Shown here in pieces: positions 1 through 5,677 of a stretch of 10,671 nt of DNA. The position numbers and the translations under genes were made by a program. Origin of the DNA: an uncultured Collinsella sp. (GTDB lineage Bacteria > Actinomycetota > Coriobacteriia > Coriobacteriales > Coriobacteriaceae); the NCBI GenBank assembly GCA_900543275.1, contig UQQL01000067.1, positions 1 through 10,671 of the forward strand, read 5' to 3'. The notes under the pieces were generated by a model that had not been told where the DNA came from, did no database searches, and was given only the letters and a program-made list of their open reading frames with translations. Position 1 is the first letter of the stretch; each line of letters begins with the position of its first letter.

Positions 1-2
1 CG

Positions 3-35
3 TCGTCGGCAGCGTCAGATGTGTATAAGAGACAG
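3..35 (+). other. Nextera Read 1 adapter (Tn5 mosaic end), library artefact
   Basis: Bases 3-35 match the Illumina Nextera Read 1 transposase adapter exactly, ending in the 19-base mosaic end AGATGTGTATAAGAGACAG (17-35). This is synthetic sequence left on the contig end, not genomic DNA. The short open frame starting inside it (19-210, beginning MCIRDR) is the well-known spurious peptide produced by translating this adapter. Genomic sequence starts at about 36. Confidence 0.98.
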
Positions 36-330
36 GCTGGGTATGGGCGGTCGGCCTCATGGCCGAGGAGGCGTAGGGGGGCGGTCCCCCGCACATAAGC
101 CAGTCACCCCGGAAGCGGTTCGATCCGAAGCCGTTGAGGCGAACCTCAGGTCCCTTTTCTGCGAGCGCCCAGGGCGCCACACGCGTGCACAGACTGTCGG
201 TTCGACGTAGAAGCCTCAGCCGTAGCAACGGATTGCCCAGCGAGAGATCGCCGCGGGCGGATATTAAACTGCAAAGACGAGCGTCGGTAAGACACGCCGA
301 GGTCGCCGCGGACGGGCTGATATAGGGAGA
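36..330 (+). other. GC-rich noncoding segment with clustered hairpins, possible structured RNA
   Basis: No convincing gene is present on either strand here. The two short plus-strand frames lack a good ribosome binding site and have shadow-like composition. The segment is GC-rich and holds consecutive hairpins: 51-66 (TCGGCC/GGCCGA, TCAT loop), 76-90 (GGGGG/CCCCC), 114-135 (nine pairs with one bulged G), 135-148 (TGAGG/CCTCA, CGAA loop) and 165-177 (GCGCC/GGCGC). It is followed directly by a terminator-like hairpin at 331-362. This pattern fits the 3' portion of a structured noncoding RNA whose 5' end lies off the contig, or a long 3' untranslated region. I looked for tmRNA, RNase P RNA, SRP RNA, T-box and cobalamin riboswitch signatures and found none that hold, so I give no family. 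The strand is assumed from the terminator. Confidence 0.3.
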
Positions 331-368
331 GGGCCTGACCCCATATCGTTGGGGCCAGGCCCGATTTT
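331..368 (+). terminator. Rho-independent terminator-like hairpin
   Basis: GGGCCTG (331-337) pairs with CAGGCCC (356-362). After one A/C mismatch, CCCC (339-342) pairs with GGGG (351-354) around an 8-base loop. A short T run (365-368) follows. It would end a plus-strand transcript covering the preceding GC-rich segment and insulate the PTS operon downstream. The short T run is the weak point. Confidence 0.6.
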
Positions 369-467
369 GCCTCTTGACAATGTCCTGCTCATATTAAAAG
401 GAACGTCCCCAAGTGCCGCTTAAATACCGTTTATCGAAGAAAAAATACCGCTCACCGGTCAGAATGA

Positions 468-495
468 TTGTTCTGGCTTTGGGCTTGTCTACAAT
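468..495 (+). promoter_or_regulatory. Probable promoter of the alpha-glucoside PTS operon
   Basis: A good -10 box, TACAAT (490-495), lies 16 bases after a weaker -35 candidate, TTGTTC (468-473). Transcription would start near 502, just ahead of the two-state leader at 521-608, which is where a LicT/BglG-controlled operon should begin. A short dyad, AGAA...TTCT (461-474), overlaps the -35 box and could be a binding site. A perfect TTGACA at 374-379 has no -10 box at proper spacing and was not chosen. Confidence 0.45.
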
Positions 496-520
496 AGCTC
501 CCGTAAAAAGAAATGCGGAA

Positions 521-552
521 GGTTACCGAGTCCCTCGGACGTGGGCCTAACC
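521..552 (+). promoter_or_regulatory. Candidate antiterminator RNA hairpin (RAT-like) in the operon leader
   Basis: GGTTA (521-525) pairs with TAACC (548-552) and CCGAG (526-530) pairs with CTCGG (534-538) around a 3-base loop. This leaves a one-sided bulge of nine bases (539-547). The size (32 bases), the position between promoter and first gene, and the overlap with a competing hairpin (544-608) are those of a ribonucleic antiterminator bound by LicT/BglG proteins. Such a protein is encoded by the second gene of this operon. The sequence does not follow the usual RAT consensus and the 5' strand lacks the normal internal-loop bases, so it would be a divergent example. The assignment is inference from position and mutual exclusivity. 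Confidence 0.4.
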
Positions 553-616
553 AAAGTCTTTGAACGGATGTGTCTCTATGGACGCACTCGCTTGATTTTG
601 GTTGGGCTATATTTAT
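544..616 (+). terminator. Candidate leader terminator competing with the antiterminator hairpin
   Basis: Bases 544-558 can pair with 594-608 in 15 uninterrupted pairs, three of them G-T. A 35-base loop lies between, and a T-rich but imperfect tail (609-616) follows. The 5' arm contains 548-552, which is also the closing strand of the hairpin at 521-552, so only one structure can form at a time. It lies just before the ribosome binding site of the first operon gene (618-623). The long loop and interrupted T tract make it a weaker terminator than usual. Confidence 0.4.
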
Positions 617-632
617 GAAGGGACATGCCACC

Positions 633-1145
633 ATGGGTTTCTTTTCTCGCCTGATGGGCGGTTCGGATGAGCAGAAGACTGCAACTTCCGAGTTCGAAAT
701 CCTCGCTCCCGTTTCCGGCGAGCTTGTTCATCTGGAAAAAACCAATGACCCCGCTTTTAGCAGCCGTGCCGTGGGCGATGGCGTTGCCGTGGTTCCCCAA
801 GAGGGAACGGTGTGCGCTCCTGTCTCCGGTACCGTCGCGGCGCTGTTCCCGACCGAGCACGCGCTGGGTATCATGTCCGACGACAGCTCTGCTCAGGTGA
901 TGCTGCATATCGGAATCGACACTGTTAAACTTGAGGGCAAGGGCTTCCATGCGCTTGTTGCTCAGGGTGACCATGTCGACGCGGGCCAGCCCCTCGTCGA
1001 GGTCGATTTCGACGCGGTCCGCGCCGCCGGCTTCGATCCCACGGTCTTCGTTATCGTGTGCGAGCGTTCGGAGAACTCGACTCTTCGTGAGCACGCTTCC
1101 GGCCCTGTTGCTGTTAAAGAGCCTGTCGTCTGGCTTTCCGAGTAA
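633..1145 (+). CDS. PTS EIIA component, glucose family
   Basis: A 170-residue stand-alone EIIA of the glucose (Crr-type) family. It is cytoplasmic, takes phosphate from HPr and passes it to an EIIB cysteine. The beta-rich core opens with an ILAPVSGEL motif (residues 23-31). The active pair is H76 (in EHALGI) and H92 (in VMLHIGID), H92 being the expected phosphorylated residue. Length is close to the family norm of about 160-170. The ATG at 633 is chosen because AAGGGA (618-623) sits nine bases upstream and MGFFSRL resembles EIIA-Glc starts; the in-frame ATG at 615 and GTG at 570 lack such a site. The next gene begins within about 20 bases of the stop, so both are probably cotranscribed. The operon's EIICB has no EIIA domain, so this protein is its likely phosphate donor. 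It could also serve other glucose-family permeases in the cell. Confidence 0.93.
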   Translation: MGFFSRLMGGSDEQKTATSEFEILAPVSGELVHLEKTNDPAFSSRAVGDGVAVVPQEGTVCAPVSGTVAALFPTEHALGIMSDDSSAQVMLHIGIDTVKLEGKGFHALVAQGDHVDAGQPLVEVDFDAVRAAGFDPTVFVIVCERSENSTLREHASGPVAVKEPVVWLSE

Positions 1146-1163
1146 ATTCTTGTGGTGGGTACC

Positions 1164-2018
1164 GTGGTTATCAAGCGAGTTTTCAACAATAACGTCGCAA
1201 TGGTCACTTCGGACGATGGCTCCGAGTTCATTGTCATCGGTCGAGGCCTCTGCTTTGGCCGTCATGCCGGCGACGCTATCGATGAAGCATCGGTCGAAAA
1301 GACCTATGCGCTGCAGGAGGGCACTTCTCAGGATTCGCGTACGATTGACCGCTTGGCACATCTTTTGGAGTCCATCCCCACCGTTAACCTCGTGATTTCC
1401 GAGGACATCGTTCAGATGCTCCGTCGAGAGCTCAATGTTGATGTCAACGACAAGATTCTCATTGCTCTTGCAGACCATATCAGCCTTGCTTTGGAGCGCG
1501 AGCGCAAGGGCGTCCCCTGCGAGAATCCGTTGCTGCTCGAGATCCAGCAGTTCTATCGCAAGGAGTACGCGCTTGCGGGCCGTGCGCTGCAGATTATCAA
1601 GGAGTATATGGGCATCCAGATGAGCGAAGAAGAGCAGGGTTTTATTACGCTGCATATCGTCAACGCCACCATGCCGCAACGCTCCGATCGTCTGATCGTT
1701 TCGGTCCAGCTTGTTCGCGACGTGCTTGCGATTGTTTCCGAGCGCTATGCTACGACCCTCGATGACACCTCGCTGCCTTACGAACGTTTCGTTCGTCACC
1801 TGCAGTTTTTCGCACAGCGAGCGCTCGATCCTGCGGCCGGGCAAATCAATGGCGACGCGCTGTTCCGAATCGATGAAACGGCGTATCCGTGCGCATTCTC
1901 GTGCGCGGACGCCATAGCTGCCCACTTGTCGTCTACCTATAACGTTGTCGTTACCGATGCCGAGAAGAGTTATCTCGCATATCACATTGTTAACCTGCTT
2001 GGAGAACCTGGTCTCTAG
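1164..2018 (+). CDS. licT: LicT/BglG-family transcriptional antiterminator
   Basis: RNA-binding antiterminator of PTS sugar operons, about 284 residues. The N-terminal CAT domain (about 1-56) begins VIKRVFNNN and contains IGRGLCF, both hallmarks of the RNA-binding fold. Two PRD domains follow, with all four regulatory histidines: H105 (LADHISLALER) and H164 (FITLHIVNA) in PRD1, H212 (FVRHLQFFAQR) and H274 (YLAYHIVNLL) in PRD2. Spacing matches B. subtilis LicT with a constant offset of five. In this family HPr phosphorylates PRD2 to activate, and the sugar-specific EII phosphorylates PRD1 to inhibit. The GTG at 1164 is chosen because it places the NNN motif at residues 8-10 as in LicT and has GGTGG a few bases upstream; GTGs at 1152 and 1155 are in frame and possible. 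Its likely target is the leader at 521-608. Confidence 0.93.
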   Translation: MVIKRVFNNNVAMVTSDDGSEFIVIGRGLCFGRHAGDAIDEASVEKTYALQEGTSQDSRTIDRLAHLLESIPTVNLVISEDIVQMLRRELNVDVNDKILIALADHISLALERERKGVPCENPLLLEIQQFYRKEYALAGRALQIIKEYMGIQMSEEEQGFITLHIVNATMPQRSDRLIVSVQLVRDVLAIVSERYATTLDDTSLPYERFVRHLQFFAQRALDPAAGQINGDALFRIDETAYPCAFSCADAIAAHLSSTYNVVVTDAEKSYLAYHIVNLLGEPGL

Positions 2019-2117
2019 GCATAACGTGCCCACACATCGATTGATATAAGGCAGGGCTCACGGTCTTGTCTAGGGCACATCTGTCTTAATTTGCGGAAAA
2101 GGAAGGGGAGTACCGCT
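2019..2117 (+). other. Intergenic gap with a 6-bp inverted repeat
   Basis: This 99-base gap separates the antiterminator from the permease gene and is the only sizeable break in the operon. GTGCCC (2026-2031) and GGGCAC (2073-2078) are complementary and could close a hairpin of about 53 bases. I see no promoter with good spacing and no T tract. The right end carries the strong ribosome binding site of the permease (GGAAGGGGAG, 2101-2110). Processing or differential expression within the operon is possible but unproven. Confidence 0.35.
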
Positions 2118-3734
2118 ATGACCGCAAAAAAGAAGTTCAATTTCAAAGCGCCGTTGGAGGTGTTCGCGAAGTCAATCGTCCAGCCGATGATGTATCTCTC
2201 GGTTGCCGGCATTCTGCTCATCGTGGGCATTATTCTGACCAACAAGACCATTTGCGCCTTGATCCCCGTACTGGGCTCCGGTCCGTTCCAGCTTGTGGGC
2301 GCCGTTGTCTATCAGTCGCTGATGTTTATCATCAACAACCTCTCGATTCTGTTCTGCGTGGGCATCGCCGGCGCCATGGCAAAGAAGAACAAGGGCCATG
2401 CTTCGCTGATTGCCCTGATGTCGTTCTTCCTGTTCCTGCAGGCTAACAACATCGTGCTCAACGCCACCGGCTCTCTTGCCGAGGCGAGCGGCATGCTCGG
2501 TCTTACCGGAACCGGCCAGAGCACCGTTATGGGCATTCAGGTGCTCGATACCGGCGTGTTTGGCGGCATCATTCTTGGTTGCATCACCGGTGTCGTGTTC
2601 AACAAGTACTCGAACAAGCAGTTCCCCATTGCCCTTTCGATGTTCTCGGGCGTTCGTTTTCCGTTCCTGATCATGATCATCATCTCCTGGATCATGGGCG
2701 CTGGCTTCTGCATCGTTTGGCCTCCGGTTCAGGGCGCCATCTCCTCCGTTGCCGGCATCATTAAGGAGTCGGGCAACATCGGTCTGTTTATCTACGGCAT
2801 GCTCAACAAGCTGCTCGTTCCCACCGGTCTGCACCACCTCATCTACACTCCGTTCCAGTTCTCCGATGTGGGTGGCACCCTGACGCTGGGCGATCAGGTT
2901 ATCGCCGGCGCCTATCCCATCCGTGTTGCCGAGATGGCGATGACGGGCCAGCCCTTCTCCGATAGCACCTACTTCAACAGCTACACCTTCAACAACCTGT
3001 GGCCCTACATCGGTATCGGTCTCGCCTTTATCTTCACCGCTTACAAGGGGAACAAGGATAAGACCAAGGCCGTTATCATCCCGCTGATCATCACCGCCGT
3101 GCTCTCCTGCGTGACCGAGCCCATGGACTTCCTCTTTGTCTTTGCCGCTCCCGTGCTCTTTGTCGTTCACTCGATTCTTTCCGGCATCTTCCTGGTTCTG
3201 CTCAAGGTCCTCTCCGTGCCCGCTTCGACTGCAGGCGGCATCATCAACATCGTGGTTTCCAACCTGGTCCTCGGTGTCGACAAGACCAACTGGCCGATGA
3301 TGCTGGTGCTTGGAGTCGTCAACGCCGCTCTGTACTTCTTCCTCTTCACCTTCCTTATTAAGAAGCTCAACCTCCACACGCCTGGTCGCGAGGAAGAGTC
3401 CGAGCTTGCTGAGTCCGTTGCCGAGGGCGAGGCCGCCGCGTCTGTCGCGGTGAAGCAGGGCGCTGTTGCCGCGGCCCCCGCAGAGGGCGTCGATGCAGGT
3501 ATTGCCGACCTGGTCGCAGGTCTTGGTGGCAAGGACAACATCGAGGAGCTCGAGAACTGCTTTACGCGTCTCCGCGTGAACGTTAAGAACCCGGACCTCA
3601 TCAATGAGGACCTCATCAACCACGTGCCCAACAGCGGCATCAACCGCAACGGCAATAATATCCAGATCATCTTTGGCATGAAGGTCGCCGAGATGCGCGA
3701 CAAGGTCGAAAACGCAATTGAGAAGGAGCAGTAA
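2118..3734 (+). CDS. PTS EIICB permease, glucose/alpha-glucoside family (MalX/GlvC-like)
   Basis: Membrane permease of 538 residues that imports and phosphorylates a sugar. The EIIC domain (about 10-420) has many hydrophobic segments and carries GLHHLIYTPF (237-246) and TEPMDF (333-338), equivalent to the GLHH and TEP(I/L)EF signatures of glucose-superfamily EIIC. An Ala/Glu-rich linker (about 424-460) leads to EIIB (about 463-538), where ENCFTRLRV places the phosphorylated cysteine at C481. There is no EIIA domain, which fits the separate EIIA gene upstream. The ATG at 2118 follows GGAAGGGGAG with a 7-base gap; an upstream in-frame start at 2091 would add nine basic residues without a binding site. 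The GH4 gene starts three bases after the stop. The CDMP-type GH4 partner argues for alpha-glucoside-type substrates (maltose and relatives), though sequence alone does not fix the sugar. Confidence 0.9.
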   Translation: MTAKKKFNFKAPLEVFAKSIVQPMMYLSVAGILLIVGIILTNKTICALIPVLGSGPFQLVGAVVYQSLMFIINNLSILFCVGIAGAMAKKNKGHASLIALMSFFLFLQANNIVLNATGSLAEASGMLGLTGTGQSTVMGIQVLDTGVFGGIILGCITGVVFNKYSNKQFPIALSMFSGVRFPFLIMIIISWIMGAGFCIVWPPVQGAISSVAGIIKESGNIGLFIYGMLNKLLVPTGLHHLIYTPFQFSDVGGTLTLGDQVIAGAYPIRVAEMAMTGQPFSDSTYFNSYTFNNLWPYIGIGLAFIFTAYKGNKDKTKAVIIPLIITAVLSCVTEPMDFLFVFAAPVLFVVHSILSGIFLVLLKVLSVPASTAGGIINIVVSNLVLGVDKTNWPMMLVLGVVNAALYFFLFTFLIKKLNLHTPGREEESELAESVAEGEAAASVAVKQGAVAAAPAEGVDAGIADLVAGLGGKDNIEELENCFTRLRVNVKNPDLINEDLINHVPNSGINRNGNNIQIIFGMKVAEMRDKVENAIEKEQ

Positions 3735-3737
3735 ACA

Positions 3738-5120
3738 ATGATCATTACTCTGTGTGGTGGCGGATCCACCTTTACCCCCGGCATCGTCAAGTCCATCGCT
3801 CTGCGCAAGGACGAGCTCGACGTTGACGAGATTCGTCTGTACGACATCAACGAGGAGCGCCAGCGCAAGATCGGCGTGCTCGTGGACTGGATTTTGCACG
3901 AGGACCTTGGCCTGGACATCAAGCTCACGGTGACCACCGACAAGGAGACTGCCTTTACGGACGCGAGCTTCGTGTTTGCCCAGATGCGCGTGGGCGGCTA
4001 TGCCATGCGCGAGCAGGACGAGAAGATTCCGCTGCGTCACGGCTGCGTGGGCCAGGAGACCTGCGGTTGCGGCGGCCTTGCCTACGGCATGCGCACCATC
4101 TTCCCCATGGTCGAGCTGATCGATGACGTTGAGAAGTACGCCAAGAAGGACTACTGGATTCTCAACTACTCCAACCCTGCTGCCATCGTGTCCGAGGGCT
4201 GCCGCGTGCTGCGTCCCAACGCTCGCATCATCAACATCTGCGACATGCCGATCGCGATCATCGACGTGGTTTGCGCCGCACTCGATATCGACAAGAAGGA
4301 TGTCGAGTACGATTACTTTGGCCTCAACCACTTTGGTTGGTTCACCTCGATCCGCCACAAGGGCGAGGAGGTGCTCCCGCAGCTGCGCGAGTACATCAAG
4401 GAGCATGAGATTCTGCTGCCCGATTCGTACCTCAAGGGCATGGGCTCGCTGATGTCCAAGAAGCCCGAGGAGACCACCGACGAGCATCCCGAGCAGAACC
4501 GCCACACCAAGGGCAGCTGGTACTACGTCTGGAAGGGCGAGTACGAGATCATGGAGTGCTTCCCGGAGTACCTGCCCAACACGTACCTGAACTACTACCT
4601 GCAGCAGAAGGAGTTCGTCGAGCATTCCAACCCCGAGCGCACCCGTGCAAATGAGGTTGAGGAGACGCGCGAGAAGAACCTCTTCGACGGCATCGACCAT
4701 TACGAGAAGACGGGCGAGATCGACGAGAGCACGTTCTATGCGGGCAGCCACGGCGACTGGATTGCCGACCTGGCCATCGCTCTGAAGAACGACACCAAGC
4801 AGCGCTTCCTGGTCATCTGCGAGAACAAGGGCGCTATCCCCAACATGCCCTACGACGCTATGGTCGAGCTGCCTGCCTACATTGGCAAGAACGGCCCCGA
4901 GGTCATCAGCCGTGACAACATTCCTCTGTTCCAGCAGGGTCTTATGATGCAGCAGCTGAACTCCGAGAAGCTCGTGGTCGAGGCTACGATCGAGGGTTCG
5001 TACGAGAAAGCGCTCAAGGCCTTTACGCTCAACAAGACCGTGCCTTCGATGAAGGTTGCCAAGGAAGTTCTCGACGACATGATCGAGGCCAACAAGGGTT
5101 ACTGGCCCGAGCTTAGCTAA
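3738..5120 (+). CDS. glvA: 6-phospho-alpha-glucosidase, GH4 family (NAD- and metal-dependent)
   Basis: Cytoplasmic glycosidase of 460 residues that hydrolyses phosphorylated alpha-glucosides such as maltose 6-phosphate to glucose 6-phosphate and glucose. GH4 enzymes use an unusual redox-elimination mechanism needing NAD+ and usually Mn2+. The N-terminal nucleotide-binding motif is CGGGSTFTPGIV (6-17). VGQETCG (104-110), LNYSNPAA (142-149) and GLNHFGW (195-201) are typical of the family. The metal ligands are expected at C168 and H198. C168 lies in CDMP (168-171), the signature of 6-phospho-alpha-glucosidases; the beta enzymes carry CN(V/I)P instead. The chain aligns well from memory with B. 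subtilis GlvA/MalA over its whole length, including the ending ANKGYWPELS. AAGGAG (3723-3728) sits nine bases before the ATG, inside the end of the permease gene, so translation is probably coupled. It is the last gene of the operon. Confidence 0.93.
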   Translation: MIITLCGGGSTFTPGIVKSIALRKDELDVDEIRLYDINEERQRKIGVLVDWILHEDLGLDIKLTVTTDKETAFTDASFVFAQMRVGGYAMREQDEKIPLRHGCVGQETCGCGGLAYGMRTIFPMVELIDDVEKYAKKDYWILNYSNPAAIVSEGCRVLRPNARIINICDMPIAIIDVVCAALDIDKKDVEYDYFGLNHFGWFTSIRHKGEEVLPQLREYIKEHEILLPDSYLKGMGSLMSKKPEETTDEHPEQNRHTKGSWYYVWKGEYEIMECFPEYLPNTYLNYYLQQKEFVEHSNPERTRANEVEETREKNLFDGIDHYEKTGEIDESTFYAGSHGDWIADLAIALKNDTKQRFLVICENKGAIPNMPYDAMVELPAYIGKNGPEVISRDNIPLFQQGLMMQQLNSEKLVVEATIEGSYEKALKAFTLNKTVPSMKVAKEVLDDMIEANKGYWPELS

Positions 5121-5168
5121 AGGCAGAAGGTCGCTGGCGCAAAAGAGTCACTGACGGCACAATTTGAA

Positions 5169-5206
5169 CAATGCCCCGTTCACGTATTTGCGTGGACGGG
5201 GCATTG
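5169..5206 (+). terminator. Strong hairpin ending the PTS operon
   Basis: Bases 5169-5184 pair with 5191-5206 in 16 continuous pairs (one T-G) around a 6-base loop. The hairpin starts 48 bases after the glycosidase stop codon. There is no clear T run on the 3' side, so it could be a terminator that relies on stem strength, or an RNA-stabilising 3' end. Confidence 0.65.
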
Positions 5207-5439
5207 CCGTTTGGTGTGAAGGGCGACAGGTTCATATGCACCAACTTGGTAGAAATCTACCTTTGGAGTGGAGCGGATGTGGTATTCTATCTGCGGGGTA
5301 ATACTTAGGAATACCAAGTAATACCAACGCCGTAGAAACAAACTCCGGATGCGGGCCAATCGGGTTGCCTTCACAGCCCGTCGCCCAGCCGCGTGGCCCG
5401 CATCTATCCGCACCACCGTCGTTTCAAAAAGGAAGCGCC
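5207..5439 (+). promoter_or_regulatory. Structured leader with nested inverted repeats ahead of the RelB-like gene
   Basis: This 233-base gap holds several repeats. GGTAGA/TCTACC (5248-5261) is a compact 14-base palindrome of operator type. GGTATTC (5281-5287) and GAATACC (5309-5315) are exact 7-base inverted arms. ATACCAA is directly repeated at 5311 and 5321. GATGCGGGCCA (5348-5358) pairs exactly with TGGCCCGCATC (5394-5404) and encloses a second hairpin, CGGGTTG/CAGCCCG (5361-5380). No promoter with good -35 and -10 boxes is clear. RelB-type antitoxins often bind palindromes near their own promoter, which could explain the first repeats. The 5348-5404 structure looks more like a folded RNA leader; I cannot assign it to a riboswitch class. 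Confidence 0.4.
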
Positions 5440-5643
5440 ATGGCAGAACACATGACCCCGGTTGTCGCGAAGGTCTTGCCCGAGGAAAAGGCGGCCTTCG
5501 CGGCGGCAACCCAGCTCGTGGGCACCACGCCGTCCAACGCCATCCGCATGTTTATCGCCGCGTTCAATCGCTGCGGCACCTTCCCGTTCGACATTTCACC
5601 CAACGGGGCTTTTGGCGCTGCGCCCGATTCTCATCAACAATGA
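5440..5643 (+). CDS. RelB/DinJ-family antitoxin-like protein, no toxin partner visible
   Basis: A 67-residue protein. Its core, with KVLPEEKAAFAAATQLVG (12-29), TTPSNAIRMFIAAF and then FPFDI, matches the RelB/DinJ pattern of a ribbon-helix-helix N terminus (strand, K-x-x-A helix, G-(L/T)-T-x-S-x-A-I-R-x-F helix, LPFD tail). DinJ-type proteins bind DNA as dimers and neutralise an mRNA-cleaving RelE/YafQ toxin. The ATG at 5440 follows AAAGGAAG closely; an upstream in-frame GTG at 5365 lies inside the structured leader and is rejected. No RelE/YafQ-like toxin lies on either side: the next gene, 34 bases on, encodes a CPBP membrane protein. It may be an orphan antitoxin, an antitoxin acting in trans, or a small regulator that kept the fold. 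The ending after FPFDI is short compared with DinJ (86 residues), so part of the toxin-wrapping tail may be missing. Confidence 0.65.
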   Translation: MAEHMTPVVAKVLPEEKAAFAAATQLVGTTPSNAIRMFIAAFNRCGTFPFDISPNGAFGAAPDSHQQ

Positions 5644-5677
5644 CTGTCCCCAAGTGCCGGGTTTTGAGGAGGTTGGC

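Noticed and set aside
114..135. GGTTCGATCC resembling a tRNA T-arm
   Set aside because: The flanking five bases on each side are not complementary as a T-stem, and no acceptor, D or anticodon arm is found around it.
19..325. Two short plus-strand frames (19-210 and 134-325)
   Set aside because: The first begins inside the adapter, neither has a ribosome binding site, and both lie in a hairpin-rich noncoding stretch.
374..397. Promoter from TTGACA at 374 with TATTAA at 392
   Set aside because: The spacing is 12 bases, too short for a working sigma-70-type promoter.
576..2033. Long minus-strand frame of 485 codons opposite the EIIA and antiterminator genes
   Set aside because: It is an antisense shadow produced by GC-rich codon bias. 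The plus-strand proteins match known families over their full length.
2172..4751. Minus-strand frame of 859 codons opposite the permease and glycosidase genes
   Set aside because: Its Leu/Val/Asp/Gly/His-rich composition is that of an antisense shadow, it spans two real genes, and it shows no recognisable domain.
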